Assembly: GCA_964608315.1 (NCBI GenBank)
Contig: CAZSNF010000004.1
Span: 1 to 64,000, forward strand
Length of the DNA stretch: 64,000 bases
From: VXPQ01 sp964608315
GTDB taxonomy: Bacteria; Bacteroidota; Rhodothermia; Rhodothermales; VXPQ01
Direction of reading: 5' to 3'
Positions 27,128 to 35,469 of this stretch are shown piece after piece. The translations under genes were made by a program, and so were the position numbers. Under the pieces are notes generated by a model, which saw only the letters and a program-made list of their open reading frames with translations, was not told the DNA's origin and ran no database searches. How positions within the stretch are numbered: the stretch's first letter is position 1; each line of letters begins with the position of its first letter.

Positions 27128-27964
27128 ATGCCACGTCCCTTTTCGATCTTCGCCGCCGGTCGTAACATCGCTTCGCCGCAACGCTTTCCGATGTCGGCCC
27201 TGATGCTCGCCCTTGTTTTTTCTGCGTGCGCCGGCGCGGAAGCCGAATCCCCGGTTCCTGCGTCGCAGGCGGACGCATCCATTTCCGCAGACCTGTCCCC
27301 GGACGATTGGCGCCCGCTGTTCGATGGAGAAACCTTCGACGGATGGATCGGGCTTGGCCAGGATGCGGTTCCCGAGGGCCATTGGCAAGTGGAGGACGGA
27401 ACCATCCGCAAGGTGGCTTCCGGGACCGTTCCGGTGGCCGAGGACGGCCAGCCTCTGGTGGGCGGCGACCTTATGACCACGGAAACGTTCGGGGATTTCG
27501 AGTTCGCTTTCGAATGGAAAGTGGCCGAAGGGGCGAACAGTGGGGTCAAATATAATGTCTCGGAGGAATTGTCCACTTCGCATGTGCCGAGGTATGCGGC
27601 GCTTGGATTCGAATATCAGGTGCTGGACGATGATCGGCACCCCGACGCCGAACTGCCGTCCCATCGGGCCGGGGCGCTGTACGACATGATTCCGGCGGGA
27701 GACGCCAAGGCCCTGAAACCGGTGGGAGAGTGGAACGAAAGCCGCATCGTGTTTGACGGGATGCATGGGGAGCATTGGCTGAACGACGCCCTTGTGGTCG
27801 AGTACGACCTGGACAGTCCGCGTTTCGATTCGCTTCTCGCCGCCAGCAAGTACGCCGATATCGAGGGATTCGCCGACCGGCGCGCCGGACATATCGTGTT
27901 GCAGGATCACGGCGACGACGTATGGTTCCGCAACCTTCGCATCCGGGACGTCGGGGAGGAATAG
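27128..27964 (+). CDS. DUF1080 (3-keto-disaccharide hydrolase-like) lipoprotein
   Basis: From ATG 27128 the product has 278 residues; ATG 27191 is an alternative. A hydrophobic segment ends in the lipobox F-S-A-C. The DUF1080 jelly-roll starts at W-R-P-L-F-D-G-E-T-F-D-G-W and includes the typical D-F-E-F-A-F-E-W-K, A-N-S-G-V-K-Y and W-N-E-S-R-I-V-F-D-G-M-H-G-E-H-W-L-N. The family contains 3-keto-glucoside hydrolases and carbohydrate-binding proteins, often found with Gfo/Idh/MocA oxidoreductases. It probably works at the cell surface or in the periplasm. The upstream frame from 27017 adds only unconserved residues. Confidence 0.85.
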   Translation: MPRPFSIFAAGRNIASPQRFPMSALMLALVFSACAGAEAESPVPASQADASISADLSPDDWRPLFDGETFDGWIGLGQDAVPEGHWQVEDGTIRKVASGTVPVAEDGQPLVGGDLMTTETFGDFEFAFEWKVAEGANSGVKYNVSEELSTSHVPRYAALGFEYQVLDDDRHPDAELPSHRAGALYDMIPAGDAKALKPVGEWNESRIVFDGMHGEHWLNDALVVEYDLDSPRFDSLLAASKYADIEGFADRRAGHIVLQDHGDDVWFRNLRIRDVGEE

Positions 27965-28130
27965 ATTTCTTTCGCGCCGGCCCTGAAACGTTTCGCCGCA
28001 ACCGCATCGTTTTCGTAGAGGCCGCCTGTTGCTTTGCGCCGGTCGCTTGCGCGGCGCGATACGATAGCGTATTCTTTACCCGTAATTCCGTTTGTATCCC
28101 TTTTTTTCCGCCCAAGTCCTGAATCACGCA

Positions 28131-29516
28131 ATGGAAACGCAAAAACGCGACGCCTGGAGTTCCAATTTCGGCCTGGTCCTGGCGGCCACCGGCAGCGCCA
28201 TTGGACTGGGCAACCTCTGGAAATTTCCTTTCATTACGTGGGAGAATAACGGCGGCGCTTTTGTCATCGTGTACCTGTTGTGCATTCTGGCGGTCGGGCT
28301 GCCCATCATGATGGCCGAGTTGCTCATAGGCCGCCGGAGCCAGAAAGGCGTGGTCGGGGCGTTCCGGGACGTGGCGGGACCGGCCTGGAAATGGGTAGGC
28401 GTATGGGGCGTCTTGTGCGGGTTCATTCTGCTGAGTTACTACACGGTGATCGCCGGCTGGTCGCTCTTTTATTTCTGGAAATCCCTTGGCTGGACCTTCG
28501 GCGGTTTTCCGGCGAATCTTTCTGCCGGGGACCTTTTCGGCGAACAGGTCGGCAACGCGGGGCTGCAACTTGTCCTGTCGCTGCTGTTTAGCGCGGCCAC
28601 GATAGGCGTGGTGTATTTCGGAGTGCAGAAGGGGATCGAGCGGATGGCGAAGATTCTTTTGCCCATGCTTTTCGTCATTCTGGTTTTGCTGCTTGTCAGC
28701 GCGCTGGGCATGAGCGGTTCGGGCGAAGCATTGACATTCATTTTCGAACCCCGCTTCGGCGAACTGGAATGGAAAGGCGTACTCGAGGCGCTGGGCCATT
28801 CGTTCTTTACGCTTTCGCTGGGCATGGGCACCATGATTACCTACGGGTCCTATATTTCGCGCAAGCAATCCATCGTAAAATCGGCGAGCGCCATCGTTGC
28901 GTTCGACACGCTGATTGCGCTGGTCGCCACGATCATCATGTTCTCGGTCATTTTCTCGGTAGCCGGGTTGAGCGAGGAGGTGGGAGCGTCTACGGTGGGC
29001 ATGCTTTTCATCTCGCTCCCCGAATTGTTCTATACGGAAATGCCCTTCGGGACCGTACTGGGGCCGCTGTTCTATGTGCTGGTGGCGCTGGCGGCGTTGA
29101 CCTCCACCATTTCGCTGCTTGAGGTGGTGACCAGTTACCTGATAGACGAGCGCAGGATGAAACGCCAGAAGGCCGTGGTGGCGTCGGGGGGCGCCATTTT
29201 CGTGTTCACGATTTTTGCGGCCCTGTCGTTCGGCTCCACGCCGGTGCTTTCGACGATGGCGGCCTTCGGGAAGACAGGATGGTTCAGCGTCGCCGACCAC
29301 TTCGTTTCGAACTGGATGCTGCCCACTGGCGGGTTGGCGGTAGCGATCGCCGCCGGTTGGTTCATGACGCGCAAGGCTACGGCGGAAGAACTGATGGATG
29401 GCAACCAGCCTGGATGGTTTCGCTACGGGGCATGGCGGTTTTTCATCCGCTACGTGGCTCCGCTTGCGGTGCTCGCGATTATCTTTGCGGTCGTGCTGGG
29501 CAGGGATTTCAGTTAG
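28131..29516 (+). CDS. Sodium-dependent transporter, NSS (SLC6) family
   Basis: This 461-residue membrane protein has 11-12 predicted helices. The family signature is plain: G-S-A-I-G-L-G-N-L-W-K-F-P-F at the start of helix 1, then E-N-N-G-G-A-F. A second sodium-site region (S-F-F-T-L-S-L-G-M-G) is also visible. NSS transporters import amino acids or related amines with sodium. Substrate is not predictable here. It stands alone between the DUF1080 gene and a repeat-filled gap. Confidence 0.9.
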   Translation: METQKRDAWSSNFGLVLAATGSAIGLGNLWKFPFITWENNGGAFVIVYLLCILAVGLPIMMAELLIGRRSQKGVVGAFRDVAGPAWKWVGVWGVLCGFILLSYYTVIAGWSLFYFWKSLGWTFGGFPANLSAGDLFGEQVGNAGLQLVLSLLFSAATIGVVYFGVQKGIERMAKILLPMLFVILVLLLVSALGMSGSGEALTFIFEPRFGELEWKGVLEALGHSFFTLSLGMGTMITYGSYISRKQSIVKSASAIVAFDTLIALVATIIMFSVIFSVAGLSEEVGASTVGMLFISLPELFYTEMPFGTVLGPLFYVLVALAALTSTISLLEVVTSYLIDERRMKRQKAVVASGGAIFVFTIFAALSFGSTPVLSTMAAFGKTGWFSVADHFVSNWMLPTGGLAVAIAAGWFMTRKATAEELMDGNQPGWFRYGAWRFFIRYVAPLAVLAIIFAVVLGRDFS

Positions 29517-29539
29517 GGATCAGGGACATGGCGAACGTG

Positions 29540-29574
29540 AAGCGCCCTTCGGGAGACTGCGAGGGGTGTGCTGG
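29540..29574 (-). repeat. Module B repeat, inverted
   Basis: The reverse complement matches bases 11-45 closely (ending TCCCGAAGGGCGCTT). It abuts the hairpin core at 29589, showing that the two modules combine in different arrangements. Confidence 0.65.
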
Positions 29575-29588
29575 CGCAGGACGGAACG

Positions 29589-29692
29589 GGTCTGCGGTGC
29601 GCCTTTTCACGAAACATAAGGGTGCGCGCAGGCCATGGGCTGGCAAGGGGATTCGGGGCCCCATGTTTCGCTCAAAGGCGCAACCACAGACC
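29589..29692. repeat. Long-hairpin repeat core, copy 2
   Basis: The arms GGTCTGCGGTGCGCC... and ...GGCGCAACCACAGACC pair over about 28 bases. The loop shares CATAAGGGTGCG and GGCCATGGGCTGGC with copy 3. The core lies in the convergent gap between the NSS transporter and the nucleoside hydrolase. Confidence 0.8.
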
Positions 29693-29709
29693 CTCTTGAC
29701 CGCTGCGCT

Positions 29710-29728
29710 TTAATCAGAGTATCCTTAG
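29710..29728 (+). repeat. Dispersed end site
   Basis: TTAATCAGAGTATCCTTAG, the right end of the composite repeat beginning at 29540. It precedes the 3' end of the nucleoside hydrolase by 30 bases. Confidence 0.7.
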
Positions 29729-29758
29729 GGCGCGGGGATTTGCAGGCCGGTTCCTTTT

Positions 29759-30718
29759 TCATCCGCACACCCCTTTCAGGAAAAGCGCCAGAAAGCGTTC
29801 GGCGGCCACTTCCATGGCGACCTGCGCTACGGGCGCGTTCGGTTTCCGATCCAGCGTATCGCCCGCCGGCTGCGCGGTCATCATGCCTCGCGTCGCTCCC
29901 GGCTCGTCCGCCACGTCGCAAAGCATGGGTTGCGTCCGGACGAGGTCCGGCTGTATCGCGACGCCTACGGCAAGCGGATCGTGCAGCGGGCAGGCGTCGC
30001 GCCCGCCTCGCTGCATGGCGAAATCGAAATACGGCCCGGTGGCGTCGAGCAGGAGCTGGCGCAGTTTCCCCTCCTGCATGGAAGCGAGGCGCCGATGGAA
30101 TCGCTTGCGGGAGAGCAGCGCCTGTTCCGTCGCGTTCAGTCCCACCAGCGTTACGGGCAGGCCGGATCGGATCACGATGCGGGCCGCTTGCGGATCGGCG
30201 TAAAAATTGAATTCGGCCCGGGGCGTTACATTGCCTCGCCCGTCCCCGGAGCCGCCCATCACGATGATTTGCCGGAGGTTCGCCATGCCTTCGGGATCGC
30301 GTTGCAACGCCGCGGCTACGTTCGTCAACGGGCCAAGCGCAACGAGCGTGAGCGCGCCCGCATGGCGCCGGGCGAAATCCGGGATGGCGTCCACGGCATG
30401 GGCGCTCTCGGTTTGCAGATGCTGCACGGGCCAAGCGTGCGATACGCCGCCGACGCCGTCTTCCCCGTGCACATGCCCGGCTCGCCTTACGGGCGGGCTC
30501 AGCGATTCGCCGCATCCCCTGAACACCGGGGGCGGGTCAATATCCATCGCTTCGAGTATGCGCAGGGCGTTCGCCGCGCAGGCGTCTACGGAAACATTCC
30601 CGGCCACGATGGTGACGGCGCGCGCGTCCAGCGCGGTCGAGCGGAGCGCCAGTACGAGGGCGAGCAGATCGTCCAGGCCGGGATCGGTGTCTATAAGAAC
30701 AGGTTTGGGAGCAGGCAT
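29759..30718 (-). CDS. Inosine/uridine-preferring nucleoside hydrolase family protein
   Basis: This 319-residue enzyme hydrolyses the N-glycosidic bond of nucleosides. The calcium-binding signature D-T-D-P-G-L-D-D lies at residues 10-17. R-A-E-F-N-F-Y-A-D-P and the late active-site block H-D-P-L-A-V are both present. No signal peptide is visible, so it is cytoplasmic and probably part of purine or pyrimidine salvage. It is divergent from the TPR lipoprotein and alone in its transcription unit. Confidence 0.9.
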   Translation of the reverse strand: MPAPKPVLIDTDPGLDDLLALVLALRSTALDARAVTIVAGNVSVDACAANALRILEAMDIDPPPVFRGCGESLSPPVRRAGHVHGEDGVGGVSHAWPVQHLQTESAHAVDAIPDFARRHAGALTLVALGPLTNVAAALQRDPEGMANLRQIIVMGGSGDGRGNVTPRAEFNFYADPQAARIVIRSGLPVTLVGLNATEQALLSRKRFHRRLASMQEGKLRQLLLDATGPYFDFAMQRGGRDACPLHDPLAVGVAIQPDLVRTQPMLCDVADEPGATRGMMTAQPAGDTLDRKPNAPVAQVAMEVAAERFLALFLKGVCG

Positions 30719-30760
30719 TCCACGGAAAAATGTTGTATGAGGTTAATAAAGATCGTACAT

Positions 30761-30779
30761 TTAATCAGAGTGTCCTTAA
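30761..30779 (+). repeat. Dispersed end site with promoter-like extension
   Basis: TTAATCAGAGTGTCCTTAA, the best match to the consensus. TTAACA (30775-30780) followed 16 bases later by TAACTT resembles a -35/-10 pair for the TPR lipoprotein at 30840. Confidence 0.6.
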
Positions 30780-30839
30780 CATTCTATTTCCTGTGTCTAA
30801 CTTGCTCAAACCAGCGTTTCGAACCGACTGTACGGCGCC

Positions 30840-32045
30840 ATGAAAAGAACACACACTGCTGTCCTGCTTACTTGCATCCTCGGGGCTTTCCTGTGGATGG
30901 CCCCCGGATGCTCCAGCGACCCGAACGTGGAGGGGGCCAAACTGGACCTGCGCAACAAGGACTACGACCGGGCGCTTGAGAACATCGCCGAGGCGCTTGC
31001 GCGCGATCCGGCCAATGCGGAAGCCTATGAATTGAAGGGCCAGGTGCTTCAGGCGCAATCGGCGGAGGTGGCCGATGCGAGCGAGTACCTGGGCATGATT
31101 CATGAAATGATCGAGGCGTACGACCAGGCGCTGACCGCCGATCCCGGTCTCGACAATTCGGTTTCCAACGCGCTGAACATGGCGTACGCCGAGGTGTTTC
31201 GCAAGGGCGTCCAGGCGTTCAATCGCGGCTCGGACAATTCCGACGAATTCAGCACGGCGGCGGAGTATTTCGGCCTGGCCGCCGAAATTCGGCCCGATTC
31301 CTCCGGTCCCTATGTGAACCAGGCGTTTGCTTTCCTGAACGGCGGCATGGAGGAAGATGCGATCGCTCCGCTTGAAATGGCCATCGAAAAAGGCGATACG
31401 CAGAAAAACACGCTCCTTTTCCTTGGAGATATCTACAGTCGCCGCGGAGATCAGGAAAAGGCGATGGAAGTGTTCGGGCAGGCGGCGGAACTGTATCCCG
31501 AGGACGCCGACATTCAGTCCCAGCTCCTGAACCTGTACGTGCAGACCGGGCAGGCCGAACAGGCTATGGCGGAATACGAGGCGGCGGTGGAACAAGACCC
31601 GAATAACGAGACGCTCTTGTACAATTACGGCTCGTTGCTGCTGGAAGCAGAGCAATTCGACGAGGCGATTCATTATCTCGGTCGCGCCGCAGAGGCCGGT
31701 CCCGATTACGCGAATGCGCATTTCAACCTTGGGGCGGCCTATATCAACAAGGCCGTCGCCCTGAACGAGCGGATCAGCGCCATGGACGATGCGTTGCGCG
31801 AGGAACGGGCCGATCTGGAGTCTGACGAGATTGCCGCGCGCGAGGCGGAAATGGATGTGCTGGCCGAGGAGCGGCGCGGTCTGTTCGAAGCAGCGCTTGC
31901 TCCGCTTGTCCAGGCCCGGGGTCTTATCGACGCCAACGGCGACGATTCGACGGCTATTTGCCAGGCGCTCTACACCGCGTACGTGCAAACGAATCAGATG
32001 GATATGGTGGAAGAGGTCGCCGACTGTGCGGGCTACGGCAACTGA
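30840..32045 (+). CDS. Tetratricopeptide-repeat lipoprotein
   Basis: This 401-residue lipoprotein has lipobox A-P-G-C (Cys24). At least six TPR-like helical pairs follow: D-Y-D-R-A-L-E-N-I-A-E-A-L-A-R-D-P-A-N-A-E near the start, D-Q-E-K-A-M-E-V-F-G-Q-A in the middle, and F-D-E-A-I-H-Y-L-G-R-A-A with A-H-F-N-L-G-A-A-Y-I-N-K-A-V-A further on. An acidic helical segment (E-E-R-A-D-L-E-S-D-E) interrupts the last repeats. It is presumably a periplasmic or outer-membrane scaffold; partners are unknown. A strong terminator follows. Confidence 0.85.
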   Translation: MKRTHTAVLLTCILGAFLWMAPGCSSDPNVEGAKLDLRNKDYDRALENIAEALARDPANAEAYELKGQVLQAQSAEVADASEYLGMIHEMIEAYDQALTADPGLDNSVSNALNMAYAEVFRKGVQAFNRGSDNSDEFSTAAEYFGLAAEIRPDSSGPYVNQAFAFLNGGMEEDAIAPLEMAIEKGDTQKNTLLFLGDIYSRRGDQEKAMEVFGQAAELYPEDADIQSQLLNLYVQTGQAEQAMAEYEAAVEQDPNNETLLYNYGSLLLEAEQFDEAIHYLGRAAEAGPDYANAHFNLGAAYINKAVALNERISAMDDALREERADLESDEIAAREAEMDVLAEERRGLFEAALAPLVQARGLIDANGDDSTAICQALYTAYVQTNQMDMVEEVADCAGYGN

Positions 32046-32075
32046 CCTTCCCGCCTTTTTCCGAAACGAACGGAG

Positions 32076-32112
32076 CCCGGACCTGAAATTCAGGTTCGGG
32101 TTCTTTCTTTTT
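32076..32112 (+). terminator. Rho-independent terminator
   Basis: CCCGGACCTGA-AAT-TCAGGTTCGGG makes an 11-bp stem with one G-T pair, followed at once by TTCTTTCTTTTT. It ends the TPR lipoprotein gene and is the clearest intrinsic terminator in the window. Confidence 0.9.
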
Positions 32113-32123
32113 ACAAAATTTCC

Positions 32124-33293
32124 ATGGCGAAAGACACTCGACCGTCCGGAGGCTTCGGCACCCTCGCCGTGCACGCCGGACAAAAGCCGGACCCCGTTAC
32201 GGGCGCGATTATGACGCCCGTCTACCAGACCTCGACCTTCGTGCAGGAAGCTCCGGCGGAGCATCGGGGATACGAATATGCGCGCGTGTCCAATCCGACG
32301 CGAACGGCGCTGGAAGAAAACCTTGCTGCGCTGGAAGGAGCGTCGCACGGCGTCTGCTTTGCTTCGGGCATGGCCGCCCTGGACGCGATGCTGAAGCGCC
32401 TGCGCCCCGGCGATCATGTGTTGGGCATGGCGGATATCTATGCAGGAACCATTCGTCTCTTTCGGGAAGTGTTCGAACCCTACGGCCTGGCGTTCAGTTT
32501 TGTGGACATGACTGATCCGGGGGCCGTGGAGGCCGCCGTCCGCCCGGAAACGAAACTGATATGGATCGAGACGCCCACGAATCCGTTGTTGCGGGTCGTG
32601 GATATCGCCGCCGTATCCGAAATAGCCCATGCGTCGGGGATTGCCGTGGCCGTGGACAACACCTTTGCCTCGCCGTTTCTTCAGCAACCGCTGGCCCTCG
32701 GGGCGGATATGTCGCTGCATTCCACGACCAAGTACCTCGGCGGCCATTCCGACGTGGTGGGCGGCGCCGTGCTGACCAACGACGACGCCTGGGCCGAAAG
32801 CCTCCGGTTTCAGGTGAAAGCGTCGGGCGCCGTTCCGGCTCCGCTGGATTGTTTTCTGGCGCTGCGGAGCGCCAAGACGTTGCATCTTCGCATGGAGCGG
32901 CATTGCCGGAACGCCCGGGCTGTCGCCGCATTTCTGCGGGAGCACCCGAAAGTGGGACAGGTGTATTATCCGGGTCTTCCGGACGATCCCGGCCACGAGA
33001 CGGCCCGCAAACAAATGCGGGATTTCGGAGGGATGTTGTCGTTTTCGCTCAAGACCCATCGCATGGAGGACGCCGTGCGCGCGATGACGAACCTGCGCAT
33101 CGTTTCGCTGGCGGAAAGCCTTGGCGGCGTGGAAAGCCTTATCGAACACCCGGCCACCATGACGCATGCGTTCCTGTCCCGGGACGAGCGGGAGCAGGTC
33201 GGAATCACCGATTCGCTGATGCGGCTTTCGGTAGGCGTGGAGGATGAGGCCGATCTGATCGACGATCTGGAGACTGCGCTGGCCGCCGCGTAG
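32124..33293 (+). CDS. Cys/Met-metabolism PLP-dependent enzyme (cystathionine gamma-synthase/lyase type)
   Basis: This 389-residue fold-type I enzyme shows the family hallmarks: Y-Q-T-S-T-F, Y-E-Y-A-R-V-S-N-P-T-R near 50-60, the cofactor region A-V-D-N-T-F-A-S-P, and the PLP lysine in H-S-T-T-K-Y-L-G-G (Lys203). The C-terminal A-E-S-L-G-G-V-E-S-L-I-E-H-P-A-T-M-T-H motif is intact. Sequence alone does not separate gamma-synthase from gamma-lyase activity. A MetE-like gene nearby is consistent with sulfur amino-acid metabolism. Confidence 0.9.
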   Translation: MAKDTRPSGGFGTLAVHAGQKPDPVTGAIMTPVYQTSTFVQEAPAEHRGYEYARVSNPTRTALEENLAALEGASHGVCFASGMAALDAMLKRLRPGDHVLGMADIYAGTIRLFREVFEPYGLAFSFVDMTDPGAVEAAVRPETKLIWIETPTNPLLRVVDIAAVSEIAHASGIAVAVDNTFASPFLQQPLALGADMSLHSTTKYLGGHSDVVGGAVLTNDDAWAESLRFQVKASGAVPAPLDCFLALRSAKTLHLRMERHCRNARAVAAFLREHPKVGQVYYPGLPDDPGHETARKQMRDFGGMLSFSLKTHRMEDAVRAMTNLRIVSLAESLGGVESLIEHPATMTHAFLSRDEREQVGITDSLMRLSVGVEDEADLIDDLETALAAA

Positions 33294-33308
33294 CGAACAG
33301 GGACCTGC

Positions 33309-34178
33309 ATGTGCGCCATGATTCTTCCCGAACGCTCCGGCGACGATTTTCTTGCGGACGTGCGCGCTGCGCAGGACCGTTCCGAACCTTTCCACATCTG
33401 GTGGCTGGGACAGAGCGGTTTTTTGTTGCAATGGCGGGGCGCGCACCTGCTGTTCGACCCGTACCTGTCCGACTCGCTGACCCGGAAATACGCAGGCACG
33501 GACAAGCCCCACGTACGGATCACGGAGCGCGTCATCGCCCCGGAGCGCCTTGATTGCATTGACGCAGCGACCTCCACGCACAATCATACGGACCATCTGG
33601 ACGCCGAGACCCTGAGGCCGTTGATGCGGGCGAACAAGGCGCTGCAACTCGTCGTCCCGGAAGCGAACCGGGGTTTCGTGGCGAATCGCTTGCAGTGCGA
33701 TCCGGCATGGCCTGTCGGCGTGACGGTCGGGACAGAATGCGTCGTCGGGCCGTTTCGCTTCGCCGCCGTGCCCGCTGCGCACGAGACCCTCGAAACGGAT
33801 GAAGCGGGGCGGTGCGCGCACCTCGGGTATGTGGTGCGGTTCGGGCCGTGGACGGCGTATCACAGCGGCGATACGATCCGGTACGAAGGCATGGCCGATA
33901 TCTTGCGCCCGTTCGGGATCGACGTATGCATGTTGCCCGTGAACGGGCGGGACCCGGCGCGGGGCGTACCCGGCAACCTTACCGGCGAGGAAGCGGCGCG
34001 TCTGGCGCGCGATATCGGGGCGCGGGCGGCCATTCCGTGCCACTACGAGATGTTCGCTTTCAATACGGCTTCGCCCGAACCGTTTTTCGAGGAGGCGGCG
34101 CGTTTGGGGTTGCGCGCGATCCGCCTCGCAGCCGGAGGGCGGTGGAGCTGCGATTTGCCGGAACAGGCGGTGCGTTAA
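33309..34178 (+). CDS. UlaG-like metallo-beta-lactamase fold hydrolase
   Basis: This 289-residue cytoplasmic protein contains the metal motif H-N-H-T-D-H-L-D (His91, His93, Asp95, His96) and the downstream G-D-T-I (Y-H-S-G-D-T-I-R-Y) with a late C-H-Y-E-M. These match the L-ascorbate-6-phosphate lactonase branch of the fold. It follows the PLP enzyme after 15 bases and is probably in the same transcript. The physiological substrate is unknown. An ATG nine bases downstream is an alternative start. Confidence 0.85.
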   Translation: MCAMILPERSGDDFLADVRAAQDRSEPFHIWWLGQSGFLLQWRGAHLLFDPYLSDSLTRKYAGTDKPHVRITERVIAPERLDCIDAATSTHNHTDHLDAETLRPLMRANKALQLVVPEANRGFVANRLQCDPAWPVGVTVGTECVVGPFRFAAVPAAHETLETDEAGRCAHLGYVVRFGPWTAYHSGDTIRYEGMADILRPFGIDVCMLPVNGRDPARGVPGNLTGEEAARLARDIGARAAIPCHYEMFAFNTASPEPFFEEAARLGLRAIRLAAGGRWSCDLPEQAVR

Positions 34179-34186
34179 GGTTCGCC

Positions 34187-34203
34187 AAGGACACGCTGAT
34201 CAA
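34187..34203 (-). repeat. Dispersed end site, left terminal inverted repeat
   Basis: The reverse complement is TTGATCAGCGTGTCCTT. With the next ~17 bases it forms a terminal repeat of about 34 bases that pairs imperfectly with the right end at 34378-34394. This gives an element of about 210 bp. Confidence 0.75.
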
Positions 34204-34225
34204 GTCCGCAAATCTCAGGGGGAGC

Positions 34226-34326
34226 GGTCTTTGGTGCGCCTTTGAGCGAATACATAAGGGTGCGCAGGCCATGGGCTGGCGGGATATTCCGGGCCCCGAT
34301 TTTTGCTCAAGGGCGCACGAAAGACC
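34226..34326. repeat. Long-hairpin repeat core, copy 3
   Basis: The arms GGTCTTTGGTGCGCC... and ...GGGCGCACGAAAGACC pair. Base 6 of the arm changed from G to T relative to the other copies, and its partner changed from C to A. The core sits inside the inverted terminal repeats at 34187 and 34396, the most complete element in the window. Confidence 0.8.
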
Positions 34327-34377
34327 CGTTTTGTCCTGCGCCAGCGCGCCCCTCGCAAGCCTCTGAACTTTGCAGAT

Positions 34378-34396
34378 TTAATCAGAGGTTCCTTGA
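34378..34396 (+). repeat. Dispersed end site, right terminal inverted repeat
   Basis: TTAATCAGAGGTTCCTTGA, preceded by CTCTGAACTTTGCAGA as at 5475-5490. It closes the element opened at 34187. Confidence 0.75.
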
Positions 34397-34403
34397 CAGG
34401 CCC

Positions 34404-34420
34404 TGATCAGAGTGTCCTTA
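34404..34420 (+). repeat. Dispersed end site overlapping a stop codon
   Basis: TGATCAGAGTGTCCTTA directly follows the previous copy. Its final TTA is the complement of the MetE-like gene's TAA stop, so an insertion may have supplied the present stop codon. Confidence 0.6.
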
Positions 34421-35434
34421 CCCCAGTTCCGCCCGCGCGATGCGCGCGCCTTGCACCATGGCGCGAAGTTTGGCGCGGGCCGCCCAGCGGGCCGTCTGAC
34501 TGAATCCGCAGTCCGGGGTAATGCAAAGGCGCTCGGGAGGCACGTATTCAAGGAGCGCCCGGATGCGCCGCGCCACCAGTTCCGGCGGCTCCACGAAGTA
34601 GTTTTTTACGTCCACGAGGCCCGCCGCCACGTCTTTTCCGGCTTCTGCAAGGCGCGCCGTCAGTTCGATTTCGGCCAGTTCGCGATTGGCGAATTCCATA
34701 GCGAATTCGTCCGCATGCATATCCAGAATATGCGGAAAGAGCGGCGCATAGGTACGGTGCGCTACAGGCCGTCCAGCGAAGTTGCCGAAGCACAGGTGCA
34801 TGCTTATGCGGGCGTCGACGCCTTCAACGGTCCGGTTGAAAAGGTCGATGAATTCGGTCGGCGCGTCGGGATGGACCGCATAGGAGGGTTCGTCCAGCTG
34901 AATGAAATCCGCGCCTTCCTGGACCAGTTGTTGCAATTCGGTCCGAATGAGGTCGGAAAAGGCATGGGCTACTTCCATGCGGTCCCGGTAGTGTTTTCCG
35001 GGGGTTTTGATGCGTCCGGCCAGCGTATACGGCCCGGGGCAGGGCATTTTGAGTCGCCGTTGCGTACGTTTTCGGGCGTACCGGTACTCGGCGACGAGGC
35101 CCAGGCCCTCCGGCGCGGCGATCAGCTCCAGCGCTTCGTATCGTTCCCGCTGATCGTGTCCCGCCGGGCCGATGCGCCGGGGGCTGGGCTCAATGTCGCC
35201 GAGGCCCGCCAGCCGTCCGTAGAAACCGGCGGTGAAGAACCCGATCCGCCGCATTTCTCCATCGGAAATTACGTCTACGCCTGCGTCTTCCTGGTCGCGG
35301 ATGGCCAGGTCCACGGCGTCGTTCAGCGTTTCCTCGATATCCCGGACGCCGTATTCGTCCCGTTTCATGGCCTCTATGCTGGTGAAAAACCAGGACGGCC
35401 AGGCGTAACTGCCGATAATGCTCGTTTCGATCAT
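34418..35434 (-). CDS. MetE-like cobalamin-independent methyltransferase family protein
   Basis: This 338-residue protein matches the C-terminal catalytic (UROD/MetE-like) barrel only, about half the length of full MetE. Zinc ligands are visible as H-L-C (His213, Cys215) and D-C-G-F (Cys309); I-Q-L-D-E-P (179-184) is the substrate-side motif. Short MetE-like proteins may methylate homocysteine from another methyl donor or serve degradative reactions. The function is therefore not certain. It is cytoplasmic and shares its direction with the FKBP gene upstream. Confidence 0.82.
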   Translation of the reverse strand: MIETSIIGSYAWPSWFFTSIEAMKRDEYGVRDIEETLNDAVDLAIRDQEDAGVDVISDGEMRRIGFFTAGFYGRLAGLGDIEPSPRRIGPAGHDQRERYEALELIAAPEGLGLVAEYRYARKRTQRRLKMPCPGPYTLAGRIKTPGKHYRDRMEVAHAFSDLIRTELQQLVQEGADFIQLDEPSYAVHPDAPTEFIDLFNRTVEGVDARISMHLCFGNFAGRPVAHRTYAPLFPHILDMHADEFAMEFANRELAEIELTARLAEAGKDVAAGLVDVKNYFVEPPELVARRIRALLEYVPPERLCITPDCGFSQTARWAARAKLRAMVQGARIARAELG

Positions 35435-35469
35435 GCGGGAAGGCGGTGGGTGTGTTAACGGGTTTTCGG

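Noticed and set aside
30765..34043. A 1092-codon open frame on the minus strand
   Set aside because: It is antisense to the TPR, PLP and UlaG-like genes, which all have clear family motifs. The antisense product shows no recognisable domain; GC-rich codon bias explains the long frame.
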